The position numbers and the translations under genes were made by a program. From Nageia nagi (taxonomy: Eukaryota; Pinophyta), in the NCBI GenBank assembly GCA_050084985.1, contig JBITNC010000001.1:10726001-10790000 (forward strand): a stretch of 64,000 nt of DNA, given 5' to 3'. Below, in pieces: positions 21,286 to 31,460 of this stretch (its first letter is position 1; the number at the start of each line of letters is the position of its first letter). The notes under the pieces were generated by a model. It was not told where the DNA came from and ran no database searches. It saw only the letters and a list, made by a program, of their open reading frames with translations.

Positions 21286-24200
21286 ATGGTTGAAACCTTC
21301 GTTCCCAAGCACATACTCGATGGTTCCAACTTTGGAATATGGGAACCACATATGAAAGCCGAGTTACAAGCAAGAAAACTGTGGCAGACAGTTAGTGAAG
21401 ATGCGGTTGCTCCTACCGATGAGAAGGCTCTTGAAGTATACAACTCAAAGAATGAGTTAGCAACTTCTATGATTTACCATGCAGTTTCAGATGATGTCCT
21501 TCTCATGATTTCTTCATCAACTTCAGCAAAGGAAGCTTGGGATAGGTTAAAGAAAATCTACCTTGGGTCCAAATTTTCAAGGAGGTTTACCATTCTACAA
21601 AAGTTGTTGCAGTATCGACAAAGTGAAGATGAAAGTGCCTCCATCTACTTAAACAAAATCATTGACCTCAGGACACAACTGGTTGGTTGTGGGTGCAACT
21701 GGATCAATGATGAGTTCATGGTCTTCATCATTCTACAAAGCCTTACTACAAAGTTCAGCAACTTTGTCACAGTTATGGAAACAAGGCTCGATGATGAAGA
21801 AGATGTCATCTCACTTGATAACCTTTCAAGACTTCTTCTAAAGCATGAGGAAACTTTGAACAAGAAAATGTTGAACCTTTCTCCAAAGGACCATAGCATT
21901 GCTCTAGGATCCATCAAAACTCCTTTCAAGAAAAAGTTCAAACATTACAAATTCAAAGACAACAAGTCCTCATCTACCTTCAGGAAGTATGACAAAAAGG
22001 GCAACAACAACAACAATCATGGCAACTACAGGCACAGAAATGATAAAGCAGGATCAAGCAATCCAACACCTCAGGAAAAGTTTGATGGGAATTGTAACTT
22101 CTGTGGCATCTTTGGGCACAAAGAGTATAATTGTCGTAAAAAGAAATTTGCTCAAAAAGGAAACGGAAATGCAAATATGAGAAATTTCAATAATAAAAAG
22201 AAGAACAAGCATGTTGCTTCTGTTGCCTACTACTCAATGACTCAAACTATTTCAAATGATTGGATTGTTGATACAGGATGCACTAATCACATGTGTTATG
22301 AAAAAGATAAGTTTGAAAACTTTCATAAGTACAAAAAGGATGCCGTTGTGATAGGTGATAATACAGTCCTTGATGTTCACAGAATAGGAAGTGTGAAGAT
22401 TCATGGAAAGACTCTTGACAATGTCTTTTATGTGCCTAAACTAAGGATGAATCTCATCTCCGTGATTCAAATTACAAGGAAAGGATGCTCATTTGAGTTT
22501 ACCTCACACTCTTGGTGTGTTAAGAAAGGACTTACCACTTTGATGAAAGGATCAGTAAAGAATGACCTTTATATTGTGGATCAAGTACCTTCAAAGATTT
22601 GTCTTGCTACAAATGTTTGTTCAAAAGGTAATCTTTGGCATCAACGATTAGGACACCTTAATCACAAGAGTATTCAAGCCATGAAAACTCAAGAACTTGT
22701 GGAAGGTTTACCTAATATTTCACCCACAGTTGGTCTTTGTGAAAGGTGCATTCTAGGAAAGATGCATAGGCAAAAGTTTGAAAAAGATAAGGCAACTCGG
22801 GCTACTTGTCCTCTTCAGCTTGTGCATTCAGATTTGATGGGTCCTTTTCAGACTAAGTCCCTAGGGGATCTTCTTATGTTCTGACCTTCATTGATGACTT
22901 CAGTAGGATGACATTTGGTTATCTACTTGAGCACAAGGATCAAACTTTTGACAGGTTTCAAGACTTCAAGGCACTTGTTGAAAATCAAACTGATTTTAAG
23001 ATCAAAATGCTGAGATCTGATAATGGGGGTGAATATAATAGCAATGAGTTTAACGACTTTTGTGTTAAACACGGGATTAAGTGACAATTCACAATCCCTT
23101 ACACCCCTCAGCAAAATGGAGTTGCTGAAAGGAAGAATCGCACCATTATGGAAATGGCAAGATGCATGTTGGGTAACCTTCCTAGTTTCTTATGGGGCGA
23201 AGCTGTACACACTGCTATTCACACCCTAAATAAGTGTCCTAGTAAGGCAGTTGAAGGTAAAACTCCATATGAAGCATGGACAGGAAAGAAACCTAACCTC
23301 TCACACTTCAGGGTCTTCGGTTGTGATGCATTTGCCTTCATTACCTCAGAGAAAAGAAAGAAGGTAGATACACGATCAGAAAAATGCATCTTTGTGGGGT
23401 ATGATAATCAGCATAGAGGTTACAGGCTCTACTCTTCATCCCATAAAATCGTCTTTGTGTCTAGGGATGTTAAGTTCAATGAAATTTCTGAGGATACGAC
23501 CTCTCATGCTGAAGTGTCTGATACAGATGATTCTTCGCCTGCACCTAACTGGTTGGATGAGCATGTAGAGAAGTCACCACAAGAGCAAAATTCTCCAGCA
23601 CAGAGAATTACAAGAAGTATGACTTTCAATAAATCCTTATTTGCCAAAATTGATAATATGCATGAGCCATCAACCTTCAAAGAAGCTTCCAAGCAAGAGT
23701 GTTGGATGGAAGCTATGAAAGTTGAGTATGAGGCTCTCATGAAAAATGAAACTTGGGATTTGGTTCCTTATCCCAATGAGAAAAATGTGATTGGTAATAA
23801 ATGGATATACAAGATCAAGTACAATTCTGATGGAAAAATTGAAAAATACAAGGCAAGATTAGTGGCCAAAGGATTCGCTCAGAAATATGGTATTGATTAT
23901 GAGGAAACCTTTGCTCCTGTAGCCAAGATGCCTACTGTCAGAATAATTCTTGCTCTTTCTGCAGCTCAAGGATGGAAAGCTTTTCAACTTGATGTCAAAA
24001 GTGCATTTCTCAATGGGGACTTGGATGTTGAAATCTACATGAATCAACCAGAAGGATTTATTCCAGAAGGAAAAGAGTCTCTTGTGTGTAAGCTAAAGAA
24101 ATCTTTGTATGGACTTAAGCAAGCACCTAGAGCATGGTACAAGAAAATTTCAGGATTCTTTGTAGATATTGGTTTTTCCAAGTGCTTCTCAGATTCAGAT

Positions 24201-25211
24201 CTATATGTACTCAATCAAGGACAAGACATGGTCATAATTCTCCTTTATGTGGATGATCTTCTCATCACAGGCAATAATATTGAAATCATCCAAGAGTGCA
24301 TCTCCAAACTCAAGGCAACATTTGAAATGACTGATCTAGGTCTATTGCATTACTATCTTGGGATGCAAGTATACCAACACAAAGATTGTACTTATCTTAG
24401 TCAATCTAAGTATATATCAGACATCTTGCAAAAGTTTGGAATGGAGGAGTGTAAATATGCTGCAATACCTGTTTCTCCTGGAATCGTTATCTCACTGAGC
24501 TCAGATTCTCAGTTGGCTGATGCTACAGCTTATAGACAATTGATTGGTAGTCTTCTGTATCTGACTATCTCTCGTCCTGATATTGCCTTTGCAGTAAATC
24601 TGATGGCACGATTCATGCAAAAACCATATGTTGAACACCTCAATGCTGTTAAGCAAATCTTGAGGTATGTCGCAGGGACAAAGGATCTTGCTCTTAAGTA
24701 TTCCAAAGTGCCCTCGATTGTTCTCTCAGGGTTCTCAGATTCTGATTATGGGGGAGATAGAGATGATAGAAAATCAACCTCTGCATATGTGTTTAGCATT
24801 GGTTCAGGTGCTATCTCTTGGGCTTCCAAGAAGCAACCTACTATGACTCTTTCTACCACTGAAGCTGAATATCGAGCCATGTCTGTTGCTGCCCAAGAAG
24901 CTATTTGGCTACGACATCTTCTGAACGAAATTGGGTATATGCAAAATGGCCCATCTCTTATTTCATCAGATAATCAATCGGCTATCTCTTTGGCTAAGAA
25001 TCCTGTGTTCCATCAGCGAACCAAACATGTCGAAATCCAAGCTCATTTTATCAGGGAGAAGGTTCTAGATGACATCATACACTTGTAGTATTGTTCATCT
25101 ACTGAAAACTCTGTTGATTTGTTCACCAAGCCCCTTCCTGAAGCTCAGTTCTGCAAGCTTAGGGATTCTCTCGGGTTGGTGAAGTTGCCCTCAAGGGGGA
25201 GTGAAGTTTAA
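21286..25211 (+). pseudogene. Gag-Pol polyprotein of copia F (three lesions)
   Basis: The start is ATG 21286 (MVETFVPKHILDGSNF). In order: Gag (YLNKIIDLRTQL, then the knuckle CNFCGIFGHKEYNC near 22094), protease (WIVDTGCTNHM, near 22262), GAG-pre-integrase (WHQRLGHLNHKS), integrase (HSDLMGPF; LRSDNGGEYNSNEF; NGVAERKNR), RT (VAKGFAQKYGIDYEETFAPV; QLDVKSAFLNGDL; YVDDLL near 24247) and RNase H (STTEAEYRAM; SSDNQSAISLAK). A one-base deletion near 22864 shifts the frame and a TGA ends the first part at 22884. A TGA at 23082-23084 and a TAG at 25086-25088 interrupt the rest. Beyond the TAG the frame runs on to TAA at 25209-25211 with the FTKPLPE end motif. Otherwise domains and catalytic residues are complete. 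Confidence 0.95.
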
Positions 25212-26021
25212 ACTTTTGTTAGTGATGACAACTTCACCTCTAAGAGGCCTTTTTTGATTGTACATTCTAGACCTCCGTGGTAAGTTTGCTCTGCGTGACA
25301 AACTTGTTGTACAATTGTTGTTATAGAGTGTTGATTATTTTATACCTCAGTGGTAAGTTTGCTCTGCGTGACAAACTTGTTGTACATTTTATACCTCCGT
25401 GGTGAGTTTGCTCTGCATGAGAAACTTATTGTACAAATTTTGAGCATGTAATTAATATACCTCCATGGTAAGTTCGCTCTGCGTGATGAACTTGTTGTAC
25501 ATTCTATACCTCCGTGGTGAGTTTGCTCTGCGTGAGAAACTCGTTGTACAATTTTATGCTCTATTTTAAATCAACACATGTCTATATACAACAGGTGACT
25601 ATGAGTGATGGCTTGGCATCTCCGTGATGGCTTATAGTGCACCATTGATCAGTTATTTATAAGATGGCATTATTTGATTCTCTTATTTGAATATATGATG
25701 CATCTAACTGATTTTGTTCATGAGTTGCTTGTAGCATGCAGGATCTTCTTTAGAAATGCAGGTTACTCACCTTGTGAAAGCAAGCTCATGGAGACTCACA
25801 TGTCAGCTTAAAGTTGATCGACTACTATGTACAGTGAAACCAGTTGTGGTTAATGATTGTATTGTAAACCATTTTTGTCAAATGGTAATGTAGTGAGTCT
25901 CATACTAGTTCTCAAAAAGATTCTCAAAATATGTAAAAGTTCTCATCTCCACTTGTATCTCTATGGAGGAGAACTCTCTCTTACTCTCTCTCTTCTCTCT
26001 TCTACGCTCTATCCCAATATT
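25212..26021 (+). other. Post-pol region of copia F
   Basis: 25255-25555 is the hairpin repeat block described separately. 25560-25990 is non-coding and resembles the same region in copies B and C (a GATGGCTTATAGTGCACCATTGA-like word near 25620). A pyrimidine-rich stretch (TCTCTCTTCTCTC) at 25975-26005 precedes the PPT. Confidence 0.6.
25255..25555 (+). repeat. Five-copy hairpin repeat after pol in copia F
   Basis: Five units of about 43 bp each contain ACCTCCGTGGT, then the stem AAGTTTG ... CAAACTT around a CTCTGCGTGA loop, ending GTTGTACA. Unit starts are near 25268, 25343, 25390, 25458 and 25507. Copies A, B and C each retain about one unit, so the array expanded in the F lineage. Confidence 0.85.
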
Positions 26022-26035
26022 GCATTAAGGGGGAG
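26022..26035 (+). other. Polypurine tract of copia F
   Basis: CATTAAGGGGGAG directly precedes the 3' LTR at 26036. It is the site expected to prime plus-strand DNA synthesis. The same tract precedes the LTRs of B and, with changes, C. Confidence 0.85.
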
Positions 26036-26524
26036 TGTTAGAATTTGTAATGAAATATTGTGAATATCTAAACTCCTTATAAATTCAATTAATCACTTAA
26101 AGGTATGTAGATACCTTAAGTGATTAATAGAATTCTTTAATATGAAGACTTTGACTTTACCAAAGGAGTTAGTTGGTAGGTTGAAGTTTGGTGGTACATT
26201 TAATGTAACCCTAACCTTACCCTTGGGTTAAAGGAAGGTTAGGGAGGTGCTCTCAACCTATAAATAGAGGGCCTCTCCTCATGTAAACATATCTAAGTTT
26301 TGAGTAAGATTACTCTACTTGGTTGTGTAGGAGAGAGCTAGAGAATAGTTGTAAGAGAGACATAGATTTGAGAATAAGAGAACTAGTTGTGGATGTACTC
26401 CCAAGGAGGGAGGAACCACATTATATTGATGTATTATCTTGAGTGATTGTGTTATCTTGTGTACATTTGAGTTTCCTAGTTTAAGGTCCTAAAGGATTTG
26501 TTTAGATCTAGTTCAAATCCTTCA
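26036..26524 (+). repeat. 3' LTR of copia F, 489 bp
   Basis: It is identical in length to the 5' LTR with one visible substitution. It is followed by the target duplication CCCCC and then by antisense PMD exon 3. Confidence 0.97.
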
Positions 26525-27206
26525 CCCCCCACCCCCTACACTAGAGCTAGTAGCCCTGCTAGAGGTGCCACCCCCACATCGTGCCCTGTATTTCTCTGTG
26601 CGGGCCTTCTCCTCGCCGATCTGTCTCTCGACCTGGCGAAGCTGCTCATAGAGGACCTTGATTTCTTTGTTGGCCACCTGTAAGTCCTAATAGATACAGG
26701 CATAATCTCCTCCTCCGAACCGTAGATGGCCCTGTAGCTCTCTGATCTCCTCATCCTTCTGATCGATTTGGCTACGCAGTCTAGCTATCTCAACCTCAGG
26801 ATCTATGACATAGCATTAACATATCATGTTAGTTCCTTACGTATTATGAAAAATAGAAAGTCAAAGCAAAGTAAAAGAGAAAGTAGTTTACCATCATCAT
26901 CTTCATCGTAGTCTTCATCCTCCTAGTCTGATTCTATCTTATATTCCGGTTCATATTCATCCTGGTCCGGATCAGTCTCCTCATTGTCGTCATGCCCTGC
27001 ATCTAGAGATGTGTCACGAGTGTATGAAGAGCTACTCTCCCCTCCCCATCCTCCCGTGGTGAAAGGAGTGTCCCACCCGGTCTCTATGTCTCTTGGGTCC
27101 TCATCCTCCCATGCATCATCACCTGTGTCAGTATCGTGAATGCCTATGTGGTGAGGGCGGTGTGTCCTCCACCAGTCTAGATAGTCCTATGTATGATCAG
27201 GTTCGT

Positions 27207-28301
27207 CTATGTCATCATCGACATCATAGTCAGAGTCCTCGCTGGGGACTCCCAGTCTGGGTCCCAGTTTGGTACTGGCTCGTAATCCTCCGGGAGGTGC
27301 CTGCTACGGTAATAGCGCACCACTATCCTGCAGTCATTCGGTATACCCTGCTGGAGGCCAAACTGATGGAGTACCCGCTCTGGTCTGTACGGCTCCACTA
27401 AAGCCCTATGTGCCTGTAGGTAGGTAGGGTGTCTCACCCATGTCATCTCCTCTAGGTCTTCCTCCCACTCTGGTACACCTCCCCGATAAGGACGCCAGTA
27501 GATTTGCACCTCCTGTAGTAAGTCAAGTCGCACACGCCATCCCTCTAGGTCTATGCTAAGGAAGTCTGGTACCTCAGCCGTCGCCCATCGTTGCCAGGTG
27601 GGGGCATCATCTGGCTGGTCTAGGGGTAGTATAGTTGGTCTAGAAATAGAGATGTGTTCATAGGCCCACACCTGCAGGATCATAAAGTGAGCCACCTGTC
27701 TCCCCTTTCTCTCCACCTCTGCAAAGCCGTGGAGATCATGATAAAGTTGTGCCAGTATTGCGGGGCACCATGCATATCGCTGTCTGTGTATAACCATGTC
27801 CTGAATGATAGGAATCATACCCACTGGAAAGGTCTCACTGCTCTTATCTGGATAGACAATAGCATCTAGAAGGCAGGCAATGAGGAGCCTCATCCGTAGG
27901 TCACCCCGTGCTGGAGGATCCTCTAGCACATGTCTCACTAGTGATACACCCCTCTTCCTGTGATTCACTTCGTCTGATCCCGTCAACCATGTAGCCCATA
28001 CCTCTGCCTGTTCCAAGCTCGGAACAGGAATCATCTTCACTAGTTTCCCCCTGATAGGAAGTTTAGTGATCCTGTAGATATCCTCTAAGGTCACTGTAAT
28101 CTCACTGGTGGGAAGGTGAAAGGTGTTGGAATTTGGATCCCACCTCTCCATCAAGGCTGTAAGCATGTTGCGATCATGAAACACATATTCAGCAAATGCA
28201 AGGTGGCTGAATGAAATATCCTCTAGAATACTCCGGGCTGCGTCAGTTTGGGGCCACTGTTGGGCAGTGGTGAAGGAGGCACTCTTACCGGATGGATGCA
28301 T
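27207..28301 (-). CDS. PMD core open frame (exon 2 of the antisense gene)
   Basis: The longest intact part of the antisense gene is 364 residues from the first in-frame ATG at 28301. The frame extends upstream to 28601 only through intron 1 sequence and a TTG codon. It encodes the aminotransferase-like plant mobile domain, with conserved ERWDPNSNTFHLP and TLEDIYRITKLP motifs, and later VRLDLLQEVQIYWRPY and the block WVRHPTYLQAHRALVEPYRPERVLHQFG. The last 14 residues before the stop are out of frame relative to the acidic tail, so the natural protein continued into 26892-27240. The base composition is more GC-rich than the neighbouring retroelement DNA, which suggests capture from a host gene. 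No catalytic role can be read from the sequence. Confidence 0.85.
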   Translation of the reverse strand: MHPSGKSASFTTAQQWPQTDAARSILEDISFSHLAFAEYVFHDRNMLTALMERWDPNSNTFHLPTSEITVTLEDIYRITKLPIRGKLVKMIPVPSLEQAEVWATWLTGSDEVNHRKRGVSLVRHVLEDPPARGDLRMRLLIACLLDAIVYPDKSSETFPVGMIPIIQDMVIHRQRYAWCPAILAQLYHDLHGFAEVERKGRQVAHFMILQVWAYEHISISRPTILPLDQPDDAPTWQRWATAEVPDFLSIDLEGWRVRLDLLQEVQIYWRPYRGGVPEWEEDLEEMTWVRHPTYLQAHRALVEPYRPERVLHQFGLQQGIPNDCRIVVRYYRSRHLPEDYEPVPNWDPDWESPARTLTMMSMMT

Positions 28302-28397
28302 AAGGTATGCACAGCTCTGCAAGAAAAGAAGGATGAAAGGCAAGTCAGTATCAACATGTGAAATGCAAGTAAAAAAAAAAATAGTACAGGAAAATGA

Positions 28398-28474
28398 GGA
28401 CCGCCCACGATCTACTACAGGTGAGAAGGACCGCCCACGGTCCAAACTAGGGCATAAAGGACCGCCAGCGGTCC
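28398..28474. repeat. Palindromic motif copies 3-5 (intron 1 of the PMD gene)
   Basis: Three copies with 30-31 bp spacing are at 28398-28413 (degenerate), 28428-28443 (GGACCGCCCACGGTCC, perfect arms) and 28459-28474 (GGACCGCCAGCGGTCC, perfect arms). All lie inside predicted intron 1 of the antisense gene. Confidence 0.85.
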
Positions 28475-28917
28475 TGTTTCTATGAAAAGAGGGCAATAAA
28501 ATTTGAGGTGCAAGTTCGTACAGGTGAGCATAAGGTAGCCATGGCACTGGAAGTTCAAAAAGCAGACTAAAAAGAGAAAAATGTAGAGCTAGGGTATGCA
28601 ATAGTAAAACCCTAGGGGCAGTCCAGGAAACCGGTGTATAAGCAGCTAAAACTTGAAGAGAAACAAAAACATAGCATGAAAAAGGTAGAAGAGGTAGTGT
28701 ACCTGATGACCAACAGGAGAATCAGCCACCAAGGTAGCTCTGTGTCCCTCTTGACGTGTGATCGTAGGGCCATAGTGTGCAGCACAGTAATACAGGAAGA
28801 ATTATTTAGCAATAGTGACAAAAGCACCAGCTAAACCTCTCTGAATCAGTCTCTTGAGCTCTGGGATGCTCTCAGCTATGAAAATGACAGGGTGAACAAA
28901 TGAGGAAGGGTGGGGCC

Positions 28918-28926
28918 CCTTTTATA
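28918..28926 (-). promoter_or_regulatory. TATA box of the antisense PMD gene
   Basis: The minus strand reads CTATAAAAGGGGCCCC, with TATAAAAGG at 28926-28918. It lies 39 bp before the predicted (mutated) start codon at 28879. It points into the element, opposite to the LTR promoter. Three degenerate palindromic motifs lie 140-220 bp upstream of it. Confidence 0.55.
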
Positions 28927-29335
28927 GAAAGGTTAGGGCACACACTTCAAGAATAATTTTGATTTGAGCATTTGGTGCACGTAGATCAGTAATTAGACAT
29001 CAATTTGGAATCCAGAGGTGATTCGTAGGGACATGATTTTCATAGTTTTCGATGAATCCTTAAGAAAAGGACCGCCCGTGGCCTTAGTGAAAAGACTGCC
29101 AACGTTCTAAGTCAGTAAGAAAGGATCGCCTGCGGTCCTTTATCTAGAAAATCAATTTATTGAGTATTATGAGTGCATCATAGATGTTTGATCAATGTTA
29201 TATCCAGGAGAATATTACCTTGAGTTTCGTGTTTGTAGATCTGAATTATCAGCTTATCCAAGTATCATGTGTGTGTCACAAGTGTTTGATGAATGATATA
29301 TCCATGAGAATATTGCTTTGAGTTTTTGTGTTTGT
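28927..29335. other. Spacer upstream of the antisense gene in element E
   Basis: No coding frame is supported. It holds motif copies 6-8 and then two diverged repeats with the words GAGAATATTNCTTTGAGTTT (about 29210 and 29305) that lead into the minisatellite. Confidence 0.5.
29069..29138. repeat. Palindromic motif copies 6-8 (upstream of the antisense promoter)
   Basis: Copies are at 29069-29084, 29093-29108 (both degenerate) and 29123-29138 (GGATCGCCTGCGGTCC). The spacing is 24 and 30 bp. They lie 140-220 bp upstream of the TATA box at 28918. Confidence 0.75.
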
Positions 29336-29790
29336 AGACTTGAGTGATCAGATTATCATGCTTGTGAGTGGAGTCCAGCTCCCATGATCAGATTATCATG
29401 CTTGTGAGTGGAGTTCCAACTCCCATGATCAGATTATCATGTTTATGAGTGGAGTTCTAGCTCCCGTGGTCAGGTTATCATGCTTGTGAATGGAGTTCCA
29501 GCTCCCGTGATCAGGTTATCATGCTTGTGAGTGGAGTTCCAGCTCCTGTGGTCAGATTATCATGCTTTTGAGTGGAGTCCAGCTCCCATGATCAGATTAT
29601 CATGCTTGTGAGTGGAGTTCTAGCTCCCATGGTTAGATTATCATGCTTGTGAGTGGAGTTCTAGCTCCCGTGATCAGATTATCATGCTTTTGAGTGGAGT
29701 CCAGCTCCCATGGTTAGATTATCATGCTTGTGAGTGGAGTTCCAGCTCCCGTGATTAGATTATCATGCTTATGAGTGGAGTCCAACTCCC
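29336..29790 (+). repeat. Minisatellite 1 of element E (about 41-42 bp unit, 11 copies)
   Basis: About eleven tandem units contain TTATCATGCTTGTGAGTGGA followed by a GTTCCAGCTCCCGTG-like word. Copies vary by single bases. There is no spacer diversity, so it is not CRISPR-like. Confidence 0.9.
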
Positions 29791-30480
29791 ATAGTCAGCT
29801 TATCATGTGCTTATCATGTGGCTATGAGTGGAGTCCAGCTCCCATAGTCAGCTTATCAGGTGCTTATCATGTGGCTATGAGTGGAGTCCAGCTCCTATAG
29901 TTAGCTTATCAGGTGCTTATCATGTGGCTATGAGTGGAATCCAGCTCCCATAGTCAGCTTATCATGTGCTTATCATGTGGCTATGAGTGGAGTCCAGCTC
30001 CCATAGTCAGCTTATCATGTGCTTATCATGTGGCTATGAGTGGAGTCTAGCTCCCATAGTCAGCTTATCAGGTGCTTATCATGTGGCTATGAGTGGAGTC
30101 CAGCTCCCATAGTTAGCTTATCAGGTGCTTATCATGTGGCTATGAGTGGAGTCCAACTCCCATAGTCATCTTATCATGTGCTTATCATGTGGCTATGAGT
30201 GGAGTCCAGCTCCCATAGTCAGCTTATCATGTGCTTATCATGTGGCTATGAGTGGAGTCCAGCTCCCATAGTCAACTTATCAGGTGCTTATCATGTGGCT
30301 ATGAGTGGAGTCCAGCTCCCATAGTTAGCTTATCAGGTGCTTATCATGTGGCTATGAGTGGAGTCCAGCTCCCATAGTCAGCTTATCATGTGCTTATCAT
30401 ATGCTTGTGAGTGGAGTCCAGCTCCCATAATCAGCTTATCATGTGGCTATGAGTGGAGTCTAGCTCCCATAGTCAGCTTA
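29791..30480 (+). repeat. Minisatellite 2 of element E (about 53 bp unit, 13 copies)
   Basis: About thirteen units carry the GAGTGGAGTCCAGCTCCCAT word of array 1, plus an extra GTGCTTATCATGTGGCTAT insertion. The unit therefore grew from the 42-bp type and was then amplified. Open frames across it are repeat artefacts. Confidence 0.9.
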
Positions 30481-30970
30481 TCATGCTTCTTGGTGGAGTA
30501 TCAGCTTCATCAGTTTATCATTATTTTGCAGAGTTCGGTTCTCATGCAACTGGAGTACACCTCTTGGTGCGAAGGCTTAGTTGTGTGGAACTTAGCTCTC
30601 ATACATCAGCTTATCATGATTCTGCAGAGTTTAGTTCTTATGCAACTGGAGTACACCTCTTGATGCGAGGGCTCAGTTGTGTAGAACTTAGCTCTCACAT
30701 ATCAGCTTACCACTGTTCGGTAGAGTTCGGTTCTCATGCAACTGGAGTACACCTCTCGGTGCGAAGGCTCAGTTGTGTAGAACTTAGCTCTCATACATCA
30801 GCTTATCATTATTCTGCGGAGTTCAGTTCTTATGCAACTTGGTGCGAAGAGTTGTGTGGAACTTAGCTCTCACATATCAGCTTATCATTATTTTGCAGAG
30901 TTCGGCTCTCATGCAACTGGAGTACACCTCTTGGTGCGAAGGCTCAGTTGTGTAGAACTTAGCTCTCTCC
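30481..30970 (+). repeat. Minisatellite 3 of element E (about 95 bp unit, 5 copies)
   Basis: Five units begin GAGTTCGGTTCTCATGCAAC and include GGAGTACACCTCTTGGTGCG. The fourth is shortened. The TCAGCTTATCA word is shared with array 2. Long open frames here come from the repeat period. Confidence 0.88.
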
Positions 30971-31460
30971 TATGTGTGGTTATGGTTATCATGTGTTGTT
31001 ATGTGTGTTGTCATGTGTTGTCATGTCTTGTCTTGTGAGTTGGTCATGTGTGTTATCATGTCTTGTCATGTGTGTTGTCATGTTTTATCTTGTGATGTGG
31101 TCTTGTCAAGTTGTCGTCCAGTCGACATGTGTGGTAAAGTCGTTTGTCCGGTCACTGTCATGTGTGTTGTCAAGTTTGTTATCTTGGGTCATTAGCATTG
31201 CAGCAAGATTATCAATTTATCAGATTATCAGACATATCAGGCTATCACCTTCTACAGCAAAATGCAAGGGGCAAGCATGCCCAAGGTAATATCAAAAGGG
31301 AGTTTCCTCAACCTATAAGCTTTATCATGATGTTGTTTAAATGGTTAGTGTTTATCATTGCTTATCAAAATTGCTTGCTATGATGTTGTGTTTTTACTTT
31401 GAATGCAAAATCTCAACTCACCTCATGCTTCTTTCGATTTTACATCCAAAGTGGGGCATC
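30971..31460 (+). other. TGTGTTGTCATG-rich tract and pre-LTR region of E
   Basis: 30971-31110 is a low-order repeat of TGTTGTCATG and CTTGTCATG words. 31110-31440 is unique and non-coding. The PPT, AAAGTGGGGCATC, ends at 31460, directly before the 3' LTR. Confidence 0.65.

Larger units (their letters stand above)
17668..26524 (+). mobile_element. Copia F, young LTR retrotransposon nested in element E
   Basis: The LTRs, 17668-18156 and 26036-26524, are both 489 bp and differ at only one position that I found (a G/A near 17711). The target duplication is CCCCC (17663-17667 and 26525-26529). The PBS is at 18159, the PPT just before 26036. Order inside: leader, gag, PR, IN, RT, RH, hairpin repeats. 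It is inserted in the last codons of the antisense PMD gene. It is the youngest insertion in the window by LTR identity. The polyprotein has one frameshift and two nonsense codons, so it was probably moved by enzymes of another copy or damaged after insertion. Confidence 0.96.
17645..28879 (-). pseudogene. Antisense plant-mobile-domain (PMD) gene of element E, split by copia F
   Basis: This is a three-exon model on the minus strand. Exon 1 is 28879-28703 (59 codons; the expected start ATG reads ATA, and a TAA lies at 28804-28802). Intron 1 is 28317-28702 (CAG|GTACAC ... TTGCAG). Exon 2 is 28316-26892, holding the PMD core: AQQWPQTDAARSILEDISF, ALMERWDPNSNTFHLP, ITVTLEDIYRITKLPIRGK. An acidic tail rich in D and E follows after a frameshift near 27240. 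Intron 2 is 26803-26891. Exon 3 runs from 26802 and encodes a coiled coil (IARLRSQIDQKDEEI ... EQLRQVERQIGEEKAR) with a TAG at 26687-26689. Copia F interrupts the last codons, and the stop lies at 17645-17647. Splice phases agree. The PMD family (PF10536, MAIN/MAIL1 relatives) occurs in host genes and retrotransposons. Its role in transposons is not settled. The lesions look like C-to-T or G-to-A changes. Confidence 0.82.

Noticed and set aside
28302-28601. N-terminal extension of the PMD frame to 28601
   Set aside because: The frame opens with TTG, not ATG, and runs through predicted intron 1 including the palindromes. A phase-matched acceptor ends at 28317.
29336-30970. Regularly spaced repeats that could suggest a CRISPR array
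   Set aside because: The units abut one another without unique spacers, the setting is a plant LTR retrotransposon, and there are no cas genes.
30358-31289. Overlapping open frames of 68-137 residues
   Set aside because: They follow the period of the minisatellites and have repetitive, low-complexity translations. No start context or homology supports a gene.
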